Of a stretch of DNA of 64,000 nt, positions 25,691-34,206 are shown one piece after another. The notes beneath the pieces were generated by a model that was given only the letters and a program-made list of their open reading frames with translations, had not been told where the DNA came from and ran no database searches. The position numbers and the translations under genes are program-made. The first letter of the stretch is position 1. The number at the start of each line of letters is the position of its first letter. Origin of the DNA: Diaphorobacter limosus (GTDB lineage Bacteria; Pseudomonadota; Gammaproteobacteria; Burkholderiales; Burkholderiaceae_C); assembly GCF_033100095.1 (NCBI RefSeq), contig NZ_CP136921.1, forward strand, positions 962,501-1,026,500, in the 5' to 3' direction.

Positions 25691-27622
25691 ATGGAAGACA
25701 CCGAGAAGCTACGCGAGACCATCATCTGCATGCGCCGCGAGATCGACTCCCTGCGCACCGAGAACCTCCATTCGCAGCTGCTGCTCTCTGCCCTGGATGC
25801 CGTGCTGTGCACCAGCAGCGAAGGCGACCTGTTTTCCGGTGTCTTTGCGGCCGTCAAGCCGGTGTTCGAATGTTCCCTTGCCCTGGTGCTGCTGGAGCTG
25901 CACCCAGGCAGCGATGCAGTGCAATGCGTGGCGACCAGCCGTCCGGAGCTGATGCACCACAGCTGGCCGGTGGGCCCTTTTCTGCACAAAGTGCTTGCCG
26001 GGCGCACGGTCAGCGGCGTTGCCGACCCCCTCCTTGACGCCTGGCCGCAGGGCCCGAGCGGCACCCTGTCAGCGCAGCAGCCGGCCTTGTATTTGCCGCT
26101 GCTCATACAGGGACGGCGCAGCCTGATGGTGCTGGTGCGCGAACCCCATCAAAGCGGCTTCGACCGCAGCCATGTCGCCCTGGCGCGCAAGTTTTCCCTG
26201 CTCGGCACGCATGTGATGGCGGCCCAAAGAGCCACCCTGAAGGAGGCCGAGAGCCGCCGGCTTCGGGAGTTGCAGGACAAGTTGCAGACAAGCCGCGACG
26301 CACTGCGCTTTCGCGCCAACCACGACCAGCTCACCGGCCTGCCTAACCGCGCCCATGTGCAGGAGCTGGTCACCGCGTTGATTGCGCGCAAGCCGCCTGG
26401 CGGAAAGCTGGCCCTGGCCTTCATCAACCTGGATGATTTCAAGCGCGTCAACGACCTGCACGGCCATGCCGCCGGAGACGCACTGCTGCGCGAGGTGACC
26501 GCACGCGTGCAGTCGCAGATCCGGCAGGCCGATGTCTTCGGGCGCATCAATGGCGACGAATTCGTCATCGCCCTCGACCCCGTGGGACAGAGCTCGGACG
26601 TGGCGCAGGTGATAGAGCGCATACGCGCCCGGCTGCAGCAACCGCTGACCCTGCATGGCACGCAGATCCAACCCTCGGCATCGATCGGCGTGGCCATGTT
26701 TCCGGCCCACGGCGGGGACTACGAAACCTTGCGGCGCAACGCCGACCTGGCCATGAACCGCGCCAAGGCGGCCGGCAAGGGCGGCCTGGACTTCTTCACG
26801 CCCGACCTGGGCCGGGAGGCCCAGGAGCGCCTGTCGCTGGAGCAGCGCCTGCGCGACGCAGTCAGCGCCGGTGAGTTTTGCTGCGCCCTGCAGCGCAAGG
26901 TGGACATCCGCAGCGGTGCCACTACCGGCTTCGAGGCCCTGGCGCGCTGGGTGGATGCAGAAGGCGTCATGCGCATGCCGGGCCAGTTCCTGCCGCTGGC
27001 CTCCAGGCTGCAGCTCCTGGACGACATAGCGCTGCAGGTCGTGGACGACCTGACCCGGAACCTGCCGCAGCTCGACGCCATGTTTGGCACAGCGATCAAA
27101 TACAGCATCAACGTCTCGCCCGCACAGGCCATCGATACCGACTTCATGCGGCGGCTGACGCAGCGCCTCCCCTCCGGGCAGGCCCAGCGCTTCATCGTCG
27201 AGCTCACCGAGGAGTCACTGGCCGACACCGGCCTGCTGGAGGCCCATGTGCTGCCCATGCTGCGCCAGGCCGGGGTGCATGTTTCCATTGACGACTTCGG
27301 CACCGGCTACTCATCGCTATCGAAACTGGCGAGCCTGACGGTGGACGAGCTCAAGATCGACCGTTCGCTGGTGCAGACCATCCAACAACTGCCACGCAAT
27401 CAGCTGATCCTGCGCGCCATAGAGTCGCTGGGCACGGCGCTGGGGCTGTCCATCGTCGCCGAAGGCATAGAAACCGAGCAGGAGCGCGACTTCCTGCTGG
27501 CCAACACGGCCATCACCATGGGCCAGGGCTTTTTGTTCCACAAGCCGCAATTGATCGCCACCCTAGTGGGCGAAACCCCCTCCATGCCAAGCCCGGCGCC
27601 AGACCGGCTGGAGTGGGCCTAA
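25691..27622 (+). CDS. GGDEF-EAL cyclic di-GMP phosphodiesterase with GAF-like input domain
   Basis: 643 residues. A coiled coil at 1-30, a GAF-like domain at about 40-185, a linker helix, GGDEF at about 205-365 and EAL at about 380-630. The GGDEF signature is degenerate (NGDEF, residues 287-291), so cyclase activity is doubtful. The EAL side keeps its residues: EAL at 415-417, NVSPAQ, ELTEES, DDFGTG and the LKIDRS lysine. The likely net activity is degradation of cyclic di-GMP. It starts at the ATG 10 bp after the FIST gene; a TTG at 25670 overlapping that gene is less likely. Confidence 0.93.
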   Translation: MEDTEKLRETIICMRREIDSLRTENLHSQLLLSALDAVLCTSSEGDLFSGVFAAVKPVFECSLALVLLELHPGSDAVQCVATSRPELMHHSWPVGPFLHKVLAGRTVSGVADPLLDAWPQGPSGTLSAQQPALYLPLLIQGRRSLMVLVREPHQSGFDRSHVALARKFSLLGTHVMAAQRATLKEAESRRLRELQDKLQTSRDALRFRANHDQLTGLPNRAHVQELVTALIARKPPGGKLALAFINLDDFKRVNDLHGHAAGDALLREVTARVQSQIRQADVFGRINGDEFVIALDPVGQSSDVAQVIERIRARLQQPLTLHGTQIQPSASIGVAMFPAHGGDYETLRRNADLAMNRAKAAGKGGLDFFTPDLGREAQERLSLEQRLRDAVSAGEFCCALQRKVDIRSGATTGFEALARWVDAEGVMRMPGQFLPLASRLQLLDDIALQVVDDLTRNLPQLDAMFGTAIKYSINVSPAQAIDTDFMRRLTQRLPSGQAQRFIVELTEESLADTGLLEAHVLPMLRQAGVHVSIDDFGTGYSSLSKLASLTVDELKIDRSLVQTIQQLPRNQLILRAIESLGTALGLSIVAEGIETEQERDFLLANTAITMGQGFLFHKPQLIATLVGETPSMPSPAPDRLEWA

Positions 27623-28119
27623 AACACGCCCAAGGCCAAACCCGTGGCCAACGCCTCACCCAGGGCGCGGCATTGCTCCAGATCACCCGCGCCAATCTGC
27701 TTGGGCGCCAGGATGACCTCGGGCGTCTGGGCATGGGTGCAAACGATCAGCGGCTCGGCCACCATCTTCAGGCGCCAGCCCGTGGCAATGCGCGCCATCT
27801 GGCGCGCCGCGTTCTGGCCGTCGCTGCCGGCGCAGATCAGGCTGGCATAGGGACGGCCATTGATGCGATCGAGCACCGGGTAGTAGCAGCGGTCAAAAAA
27901 ATCCTTCATCTGCCCGCTGATGGCGGCCAGATTCTCGGGCGTGGCAAACAGGTAGCCATCGGCCGCCAGCATGTCCTCGGGCCCGGCCTGCGCGGCATGC
28001 AGCAGGCGCACCGCCACCGCCGGCTCGGCCCCGGCACCGTCGCGCGCCGCCTCGGCCATCTGGCGCGTGCCGCCGGTCAGGGAGTGGTAGACGATCAACA
28101 GAGTTTTGCGGGTGTCCAT
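27619..28119 (-). CDS. Flavodoxin-like NAD(P)H-dependent reductase
   Basis: 166 residues from the ATG at 28119. Flavodoxin fold: the phosphate-binding loop is YHSLTGGTRQMA near residue 11, and FATPENLAAISGQMKDFFDR is typical of WrbA/FMN-reductase-like proteins that bind FMN. Its last bases overlap the stop of the convergent GGDEF-EAL gene by 4 bp. Confidence 0.85.
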   Translation of the reverse strand: MDTRKTLLIVYHSLTGGTRQMAEAARDGAGAEPAVAVRLLHAAQAGPEDMLAADGYLFATPENLAAISGQMKDFFDRCYYPVLDRINGRPYASLICAGSDGQNAARQMARIATGWRLKMVAEPLIVCTHAQTPEVILAPKQIGAGDLEQCRALGEALATGLALGVF

Positions 28120-28213
28120 GGGGCAAGCATAGACCCCAGGGCTATGACGTATCCAATTGGGCGTCGCCAATGTCGTGCATGACACGGGCAATCTGGCCTT
28201 GATACTTGTCGGC

Positions 28214-28645
28214 TCATGCTGGCTGCTGCCACGGGTTGAGCAGCGGCACATCGGTGCCATCGAAGCCACCCACATCGCGGGTGACGACCGTCAGGCCATG
28301 GTGCAGCGCCGTGGCCGCAATGATCAGGTCGGGCTGGGGAAATGTGCGCCCGGCCTTGCGGCCGGTTTCCACCAGTAGGCGCCACTTGAACATCACATCT
28401 TCGCTGACCGGCAGCACCCGGCTCTCAAACATGGGCCGCAGTTGCTGCTGGAGCCAGTCGTGCAGGGCGGCGCGCTTGTGAACCTCGGCGACCAGCTCGA
28501 TGCCAAAACGGATTTCGGCGAACGTGACTGCGCTGACAAACAGGCTTTCGAGCGGCTGCGCACTCACGAAGTCAACCACCCTGGCCTCGGGGCGCGGGCG
28601 GCGCAGCTCGGAAAGGATGTTGGTGTCGAGCAGGTAGCCCTTCAC
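28214..28645 (-). CDS. vapC: PIN-domain toxin, VapC family
   Basis: 143 residues, GTG start overlapping the antitoxin stop by 4 bp. PIN domain: first acidic residue in LLDTNILSEL, then the FAEIRFGIEL glutamate, KWRLLVETGR, and PDLIIAATALHHGLTVVTRD with the later acidic residues. VapC toxins are Mg-dependent RNases that usually cut tRNA or rRNA. Its partner is the Phd/YefM-like antitoxin just upstream. Confidence 0.93.
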   Translation of the reverse strand: MKGYLLDTNILSELRRPRPEARVVDFVSAQPLESLFVSAVTFAEIRFGIELVAEVHKRAALHDWLQQQLRPMFESRVLPVSEDVMFKWRLLVETGRKAGRTFPQPDLIIAATALHHGLTVVTRDVGGFDGTDVPLLNPWQQPA

Positions 28646-28950
28646 AGCGACACGTCTCGCACCGGTGCGTAGGTGGGCGGCGCGATGGCCAGGTCGATTT
28701 CGGGGTATGGCGTGGCCTGCAATACCTCTACCAGCGCTCGGCCCGTTTGCAGCCCCTGCAAGCGCCGGTATTCCTCGGCCGCGATGACCACGACCTCATC
28801 GCGCCCGTGCACCGTCACATGCTGCGGCCCTTCGCTGCGCACGCGCCGCACCAGCTCGCTGAAGCGGGCCTTGGCGTCCTGCAGCAACCAGTGGCCCGGA
28901 GGCGAGGCTACGCGGCTGGAATTGGCAGGAGCTTGTGCAGTTCTAGTCAT
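28642..28950 (-). CDS. Phd/YefM-type antitoxin partner of VapC
   Basis: 102 residues from the ATG at 28950; an in-frame ATG at 28977 is an alternative. The DNA-binding fold is recognisable from WLLQDAKARFSELVRRV, followed by GPQHVTVHGRDEVVVIAAEEY, the classic Phd/YefM core. The C-terminal tail is the part that wraps the toxin. Such antitoxins repress their own promoter, which should lie just upstream of 28980. Confidence 0.9.
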   Translation of the reverse strand: MTRTAQAPANSSRVASPPGHWLLQDAKARFSELVRRVRSEGPQHVTVHGRDEVVVIAAEEYRRLQGLQTGRALVEVLQATPYPEIDLAIAPPTYAPVRDVSL

Positions 28951-29035
28951 ACTGACCAGAATATCATCCGACCTCATAGTGTGCAAGCGAATCCCGCGTT
29001 CTGCTGGGGCCACGCAAGTTCGCAAAAAACAACGG

Positions 29036-29083
29036 TATTTCGGCCTGCTACGCGCACCCATAAAGCGCCAGAAGCTATCAAAA
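29036..29083 (-). repeat. Dispersed palindromic repeat between thiolase and antitoxin genes
   Basis: Minus strand: GTTTTGATAGCTTCTGGCGC, then TTTATGGGTGCGC and AGCAGGCCGAAAT. It directly abuts the thiolase terminator and supplies its T-rich tail. Confidence 0.65.
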
Positions 29084-29129
29084 CAAAAGCAAACACCCCA
29101 CACAAGCCTTGCGGCCCATGCGGGGTGTT
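29080..29129 (-). terminator. Intrinsic terminator after the thiolase gene
   Basis: Stem AACACCCC (29092-29099) and GGGGTGTT (29122-29129) with an internal loop of 22 nt. On the minus strand it is followed by TGCTTTTGTTTTGA. It lies 26 bp past the thiolase stop. Confidence 0.65.
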
Positions 29130-29155
29130 CTGTTGACCGGGGCAGCCGCCGGTGC

Positions 29156-30331
29156 TTATAGCACCTCAAACACCCCGGCCGCACCCATGCCGCCGCCTAT
29201 GCACATGGTGACGCACACTTTCTTGACCCCGCGACGCTTGCCTTCGATGAGGGCGTGGCCCGTCAGGCGCTGGCCCGATACGCCATAGGGGTGGCCCAGG
29301 GCGATGGCGCCGCCGTTCACGTTCAGGCGATCGTGCGGGATGCCCAGCTTGTCGCGGCAGTAGAGAACCTGCACGGCAAAGGCTTCGTTCAACTCCCACA
29401 GGTCGATGTCCTGCACGGAGAGGCCAAGCTTTTTCAATACCTTGGGGATGGCGAACACCGGGCCAATGCCCATTTCGTCGGGCTCGCAGCCGGCGACGGC
29501 AAAGCCGAGGAAGCGACCCAGGGGCTGGAGGTTGTTTTTGCTGGCAAAGTCTTCGCTGACGACCACGCAGGCGCCGGCGCCGTCCGAGAACTGGCTGGCG
29601 TTGCCAGCGCTGACCAGGCCGCCCGGCAGCGCGCTTTTCAGGCCACGGATGGCCTCCACCGTCGTGCCTTCGCGCGTGCCCTCGTCCTTGGCTACCGTGA
29701 CCTGGCGGGTCACCAGGCCCAGACCCTTGTCGGCCACGCCGGCCGTCACGGTAATCGGCGCGATCTCGGCGTCGAACAGGCCGGCGGCCTGGGCGGCGCA
29801 GGCCTTTTGCTGGCTGGCGGCGCCGTATTCGTCCATGACGTCGCGGCCAATGCCGTAGCGCTTGGCCACGTTTTCGGCCGTTTGCAGCATGTTCCAGTAG
29901 ATCTCTGGCTTCTTCGCTTGCAGCGCCAGGTCAACGATCATGTGCTTGTTCATCTCCTGCTGCACGCAAGAGATGCTCTCCACGCCACCGGCCACATACA
30001 CATCACCTTCACCGGCGATGACGCGTTGCGCCGCCGTGGCAATGGCCTGCAGGCCTGACGAACAAAAGCGGTTGATAGTCATGCCCGAAGCGGTAACGGG
30101 CAAGCCGGCGGCCAGGGCGATCTGGCGCGCAATGTTCATGCCGGTCGCGCCCTCGGGGTTGGCGCAACCCATGATGACGTCATCCACCAGGGCCGGGTCG
30201 ATGCCAGCGCGTTGCACCGCGTGCTGCACGGCGTGGCCGCCAAGCGTGGCGCCGTGGGTCATGTTGAAGGCGCCCTTCCAGCTCTTGGCCAGGGGTGTGC
30301 GGGCGGTAGAGACGATTACTGCGGATGTCAT
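29156..30331 (-). CDS. Acetyl-CoA C-acyltransferase (thiolase)
   Basis: 391 residues from the ATG at 30331. Active-site Cys90 lies in [10 protein letters not shown]; the C-terminal GHPYGVSGQ and CIGGGMGAA motifs carry the second His and Cys. It catalyses the last, CoA-dependent cleavage step of beta-oxidation or the reverse condensation. The multifunctional FadB/FadJ-type gene ends 94 bp upstream on the same strand, so the two probably form one degradative unit. Confidence 0.93.
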   Translation of the reverse strand: MTSAVIVSTARTPLAKSWKGAFNMTHGATLGGHAVQHAVQRAGIDPALVDDVIMGCANPEGATGMNIARQIALAAGLPVTASGMTINRFCSSGLQAIATAAQRVIAGEGDVYVAGGVESISCVQQEMNKHMIVDLALQAKKPEIYWNMLQTAENVAKRYGIGRDVMDEYGAASQQKACAAQAAGLFDAEIAPITVTAGVADKGLGLVTRQVTVAKDEGTREGTTVEAIRGLKSALPGGLVSAGNASQFSDGAGACVVVSEDFASKNNLQPLGRFLGFAVAGCEPDEMGIGPVFAIPKVLKKLGLSVQDIDLWELNEAFAVQVLYCRDKLGIPHDRLNVNGGAIALGHPYGVSGQRLTGHALIEGKRRGVKKVCVTMCIGGGMGAAGVFEVL

Positions 30332-30425
30332 GTGCTGATTCCTGTTGTGCGTTGTGCGATGAGCGTTGAGCGACGGTGGCATGGAGCGCGCAAGACGCTC
30401 GACGCCAAACGCTCAACCCTGAAAG

Positions 30426-32534
30426 TCAGAACTGCTTGCCTTCGGCCACCAGGCGGGCCAGCAGCGGCGCAGGTTGCCAGAAGTTGGCATCGTCCAGCGG
30501 GTTCTGCGCAAAGCGCTGCATGGCCGCAGCCACGTTGAACAGGCCCACCTCGTTGGCGTAGTTCAGCGGGCCGCCGCGGTGCACCGGGAAGCCGTAGCCA
30601 AAGATATAAACCACGTCAATATCGCTGGCCTTGTTGGCAATGCCCTCTTCGAGGATGTGCGCGGCCTCGTTCACCAGGCTGAACACCAGGCGCTGGACGA
30701 TCTCCTCGTCGCTGATCTTGCGCGGCGTGATGCCCAGCGCCTGGCGGTGCTCGGCAATCATCTGCTCGACCTCGGCGTTCGGGATGGCGTCGCGCTTGCC
30801 CGGCAGGTAGTCGTACCAGCCGGCGCCGGTTTTCTGGCCAAAGCGGCCACGCTCGCACAGCAGATCGGCCGTCTTGCTGTATTTCATGTCGGGCTTCTCG
30901 ACGTAACGGCGCTTGCGGATGGCCCAGCCGATGTCGTTGCCTGCCAGGTCGCCCATGCGGAATGGGCCCATGGCAAAGCCGAACTTCTCGATGGCGCGAT
31001 CCACCTGCGCCGGCGTGCAGCCTTCGTCCAGCAGAAAGCCGCCCTGGCGGCCGTACTGCTCGATCATGCGGTTGCCGATGAAGCCGTCGCACACGCCCGA
31101 AACCACGGCCGTCTTCTTGATCTTCTTGGCCACGACCATCACCGTGGCCATCACGTCCTTGGCGGTCTTGTCGCCGCGCACCACCTCCAAGAGCTTCATC
31201 ACATTGGCCGGGCTGAAGAAATGCAGGCCAACCACGTCCTGCGGGCGGGCGGTGAAGCTGGCGATCTTGTTCACGTCCAGCGTCGAGGTGTTGCTGGCCA
31301 GGATGGCGCCGGGTTTGCACACCGCATCGAGCTGCTTGAACACCGCCTCCTTCACGCCAATGTCCTCGAACACCGCCTCGATGACCAGGTCGGCATCCTT
31401 CAGATCGGCGTAGTCCAGCGTGGTGGACAGCAGCGCCATGCGCTGTTCGTACTTGTCTTGCTTGAGCTTCTTCTTGGCGACCTGGGCTTCGTAGTTCTTG
31501 CGGATGGTAGCGACGCCACGCTCCAGCGCCTCGGGCTTCATCTCCAGCATCTTCACGGGGATGCCGGCGTTCAGGAAGTTCATGGCAATGCCGCCGCCCA
31601 TGGTGCCGGCGCCGATCACGGCCACGGCGTTGATGGCGCGCAGCGGGGTATCGGCTGGCACATCGGGAATCTTGCTCGCGGCGCGCTCGGCAAAGAACAG
31701 GTGGCGCAGGGCGCGCGACTCGCTGCTCCACATCAGCTGGATGAACAGGTCGCGCTCGGCGGCCAGGCCGTCGGCAAACTTGCCCTTGGTGGCGGCCTCC
31801 ACCGCATCGACACATTTGGCCGGCGCGGGGAAGTTCTTGGCCATGCCTTTGACCATGTTGCGCGCGAACTGGAAGTAGGCGTCGCCCTGCGGGTGTTTGC
31901 ACGGCAGGTTGCGCACCAGGGGCAGCGGGCCACCCTTGGCATGGTCTTCGGCCACGCTGCGCGCGAAGGCCAGGGCCTCCTCGGCCAGCGACTCGGGCGA
32001 GGCGGCCAGCCTGTCGAACAGCTTCTGTCCGGGTACGCCGGCAATGAACTCGCTCTTCACCGGCTCGCCGCTGACGATCATGTTGAGTGCCGCCTCCACG
32101 CCGATGACGCGCGGCAGGCGCTGCGTGCCTCCGGCGCCGGGCAACAGGCCCAGCTTGACCTCGGGCAAGGCCACGCTGCAACCGGGCGCGGCGACGCGGT
32201 AATGGCAGCCCAGGGCCAGCTCCAGGCCGCCGCCCATGCAGACGCTGTGGATGGCGGCGATGACGGGCTTGGCGCACTGCTCGACGGCGGCAATGGCGGT
32301 ATGCAGGCTGGGCTCGGCCAGGGCCTTGTCGGTGCCGAACTCGGTGATGTCGGCACCGCCCGAGAACGCCTTGCCGGCGCCGGTGATGACGATCGCCTTG
32401 ACAGCGGCATCCGCCTGGGCCTGCGTCAGCCCCGCCACCAGCGCCCGGCGCGTGGCCAGGCCCAGGCCGTTGACCGGCGGGTTGTTCAAGGTGATCACGG
32501 CCACGTCGCCGTGGACTTTGTACTCAGCAGTCAT
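30426..32534 (-). CDS. Multifunctional enoyl-CoA hydratase / 3-hydroxyacyl-CoA dehydrogenase (FadB/FadJ type)
   Basis: 702 residues. N-terminal crotonase domain at about 1-190 ([33 protein letters not shown] with variations, [15 protein letters not shown]). NAD-binding dehydrogenase at about 300-480 ([20 protein letters not shown], with [14 protein letters not shown]). C-terminal helical domains to 700. It performs hydration and oxidation in beta-oxidation. It is followed by thiolase on the same strand and preceded by a liv-type transporter operon; a dyad and a possible operator lie upstream. Confidence 0.95.
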   Translation of the reverse strand: MTAEYKVHGDVAVITLNNPPVNGLGLATRRALVAGLTQAQADAAVKAIVITGAGKAFSGGADITEFGTDKALAEPSLHTAIAAVEQCAKPVIAAIHSVCMGGGLELALGCHYRVAAPGCSVALPEVKLGLLPGAGGTQRLPRVIGVEAALNMIVSGEPVKSEFIAGVPGQKLFDRLAASPESLAEEALAFARSVAEDHAKGGPLPLVRNLPCKHPQGDAYFQFARNMVKGMAKNFPAPAKCVDAVEAATKGKFADGLAAERDLFIQLMWSSESRALRHLFFAERAASKIPDVPADTPLRAINAVAVIGAGTMGGGIAMNFLNAGIPVKMLEMKPEALERGVATIRKNYEAQVAKKKLKQDKYEQRMALLSTTLDYADLKDADLVIEAVFEDIGVKEAVFKQLDAVCKPGAILASNTSTLDVNKIASFTARPQDVVGLHFFSPANVMKLLEVVRGDKTAKDVMATVMVVAKKIKKTAVVSGVCDGFIGNRMIEQYGRQGGFLLDEGCTPAQVDRAIEKFGFAMGPFRMGDLAGNDIGWAIRKRRYVEKPDMKYSKTADLLCERGRFGQKTGAGWYDYLPGKRDAIPNAEVEQMIAEHRQALGITPRKISDEEIVQRLVFSLVNEAAHILEEGIANKASDIDVVYIFGYGFPVHRGGPLNYANEVGLFNVAAAMQRFAQNPLDDANFWQPAPLLARLVAEGKQF

Positions 32535-32567
32535 GCTGTCGCTCCTGTGGTGAATGGCAAGATAAAA

Positions 32568-32586
32568 GTACGCTCGTGCGTTTTTT
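32568..32586. promoter_or_regulatory. Candidate operator upstream of the beta-oxidation gene
   Basis: AAGTACGCTCGTGCGTTTT, centred on ACGCTCGT, is an imperfect palindrome about 40 bp upstream of the FadB/FadJ-type start. TetR-type fatty acid or acyl-CoA regulators use sites of this general shape. The assignment is a guess from position and symmetry. Confidence 0.25.
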
Positions 32587-32615
32587 GCGGGAGTCTAGGG
32601 GTTGTGACGCGGGTG

Positions 32616-32637
32616 CCTTGTCCCAGCCGGGACAAGG
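32616..32637. promoter_or_regulatory. Perfect 9-bp inverted repeat
   Basis: CCTTGTCCC (32616-32624) and GGGACAAGG (32629-32637) around AGCC. It lies between livF and the FadB/FadJ-type gene. No T-run follows on the minus strand, so it is more likely an operator or RNA hairpin than an intrinsic terminator. Confidence 0.4.
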
Positions 32638-32664
32638 TGGGCTGGGCCCCGTCAGAATAGCTAT

Positions 32665-32714
32665 ATAAACAATAGCTTTATGCGCTTTATTTATAAGCGC
32701 TGCAGGCCATTTTG
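32665..32714 (+). repeat. Dispersed palindromic repeat downstream of livF
   Basis: ATAAACAATAGCTTTAT, arms GCGCTT (32682-32687) and AAGCGC (32695-32700), then TGCAGGCCATTTTG. It lies 12 bp past the livF stop codon. Confidence 0.75.
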
Positions 32715-32725
32715 ACCTATATCCA

Positions 32726-33421
32726 TCAAACCTCCAGCCACTCCTTGCGCACATAGTTGTTGGCGCGCAGTTCGTCCGGCGTGCCCTGGAACACGATGCT
32801 GCCGTGGCCCATCACCAGCGCGCGGTCGGAGATAGTCATGGCGATGGTCAGCTTTTGCTCGATCAGCAGCACGGACACGCCGCGCTCCTTGAGTGTGGTC
32901 AGGTACTCAGCGACCAGCTCGACTATTTTTGGCGCTAGGCCCTCGGTGGGCTCGTCGATGATGATGAGATCCGGGTCGCCCATCAGCGTGCGGCACAGGG
33001 TCAGCATCTGCTGCTCGCCGCCGGACAGCACGCCGGCCTCGATGTCGCGCCGCTCTGCAAGGCGCGGGAACATGGCGTACATGTCGGCAAAGCTCCAGCG
33101 GCTGCCCTTGCCATTGCCTTTCTGCCCGAGCAGCAGGTTTTGTTGCACCGTCAGGTGGGGAAAAACGTCGCGGCTCTCGGGCACGTAGCCTACGCCCAAG
33201 TGCGCGATCTCGTACGCCTTCTTGCCCGCCAGACTTTGGCCCTTCCACTGGATGCTGCCCTGCCAGTCCACCAGCCCCATGATGGCCTTGGCGGCGGTGG
33301 AGCGGCCCGAACCGTTGCGCCCCAGCAGGGCGACGATCTCGCCGGGCCGCACGTCAAAGCCCACGCCGTGCAGCACATGGCTCTTGCCGTAGAAGGCATG
33401 CAGCTTGTCCACGCTCAGCAT
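32726..33421 (-). CDS. livF: ABC transporter ATPase LivF
   Basis: 231 residues. Walker A GRNGSGRST (Arg in place of the usual Lys before Ser), signature LSGGEQQML, Walker B LIIIDEPTEG and a switch His after it are in LivF-type positions. Its ATG shares one base with the livG stop. It is the second ATPase of a branched-chain amino acid or carboxylate importer. The Walker A arginine is odd and worth confirming, since lysine there is almost universal. Confidence 0.93.
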   Translation of the reverse strand: MLSVDKLHAFYGKSHVLHGVGFDVRPGEIVALLGRNGSGRSTAAKAIMGLVDWQGSIQWKGQSLAGKKAYEIAHLGVGYVPESRDVFPHLTVQQNLLLGQKGNGKGSRWSFADMYAMFPRLAERRDIEAGVLSGGEQQMLTLCRTLMGDPDLIIIDEPTEGLAPKIVELVAEYLTTLKERGVSVLLIEQKLTIAMTISDRALVMGHGSIVFQGTPDELRANNYVRKEWLEV

Positions 33422-34206
33422 CAGTGCCCTCCCGCCTGTTGCGCCGCGATCACGGAGCCGAGGTAGGCCTCCTGCACGCGCGGGTTGGCGCGCACGGCCT
33501 CAGGGGTGTCAAAGGCGATCACCTCGCCATACACCACCACGGCGATGCGGTCCGCCAGGCCAAAGACCACGCCCATGTCGTGCTCCACGGTGAGCAGGGT
33601 GCGTCCCTCGGTCACCTGGCGGATGAGCCCGATGAAGCGCCCGGTCTCGCTCTTGCTCATGCCGGCCGTGGGCTCGTCCAGCAGGATCACGCTGGCGCCG
33701 CCGGCGATGGTGATGCCGATTTCCAGCGCGCGCTGCTCGGCATAGGTCAGGTTGATCGCCAGGGTGTCGCGCTTTCGGTGCAGGGCAATCATCTCCATGA
33801 GCTGCTCGGCGCGCTCGTTGGCGTCCTGCAGCCGGGACAGAAAACGCCAGAACGCGTAGCGGTAGCCCAGGCTCCAGAGCACGGCGCAGCGCAGGTTCTC
33901 GAACACGCTCAACTTGGGAAAGATGTTGCTGATCTGGAAGCTGCGCGAGAGGCCCAGGCGGTTGATCTCAAAGGGCTTTTTACCGTCGATACGCTGGCCA
34001 TGCAGCAGCACCTGGCCGCTGGTCGGCGCAAAGCGCCCGCTGATCAGGTTGAACAGCGTGCTCTTGCCCGCGCCGTTGGGGCCGATGATGGCCACGCGCT
34101 CGCCCGCGCGCACCGCCAGGTTGGCGCCGCGGATGATCTCGGTCTTGCCAAAGCTCTTGCGCAGATCGCGCAGCTCCAGCGCATGGGTTGCGGCCAGGTC
34201 TGCCAT
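33421..34206 (-). CDS. livG: ABC transporter ATPase LivG
   Basis: 261 residues from the ATG at 34206, which shares one base with the livM stop. Walker A GPNGAGKST, a LivG-type NRLGLSRSFQ segment, and Walker B VILLDEPTAGM with the VEHDMG switch. The usual LSYGEQR signature reads LTYAEQRALEI. It is the first ATPase of the HAAT-family importer. Confidence 0.94.
   Translation of the reverse strand: MADLAATHALELRDLRKSFGKTEIIRGANLAVRAGERVAIIGPNGAGKSTLFNLISGRFAPTSGQVLLHGQRIDGKKPFEINRLGLSRSFQISNIFPKLSVFENLRCAVLWSLGYRYAFWRFLSRLQDANERAEQLMEMIALHRKRDTLAINLTYAEQRALEIGITIAGGASVILLDEPTAGMSKSETGRFIGLIRQVTEGRTLLTVEHDMGVVFGLADRIAVVVYGEVIAFDTPEAVRANPRVQEAYLGSVIAAQQAGGH

Noticed and set aside
30474..32660. 728-codon frame antisense to the beta-oxidation gene
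   Set aside because: The opposite strand holds a complete FadB/FadJ-type protein with all motifs; the antisense reading has none.
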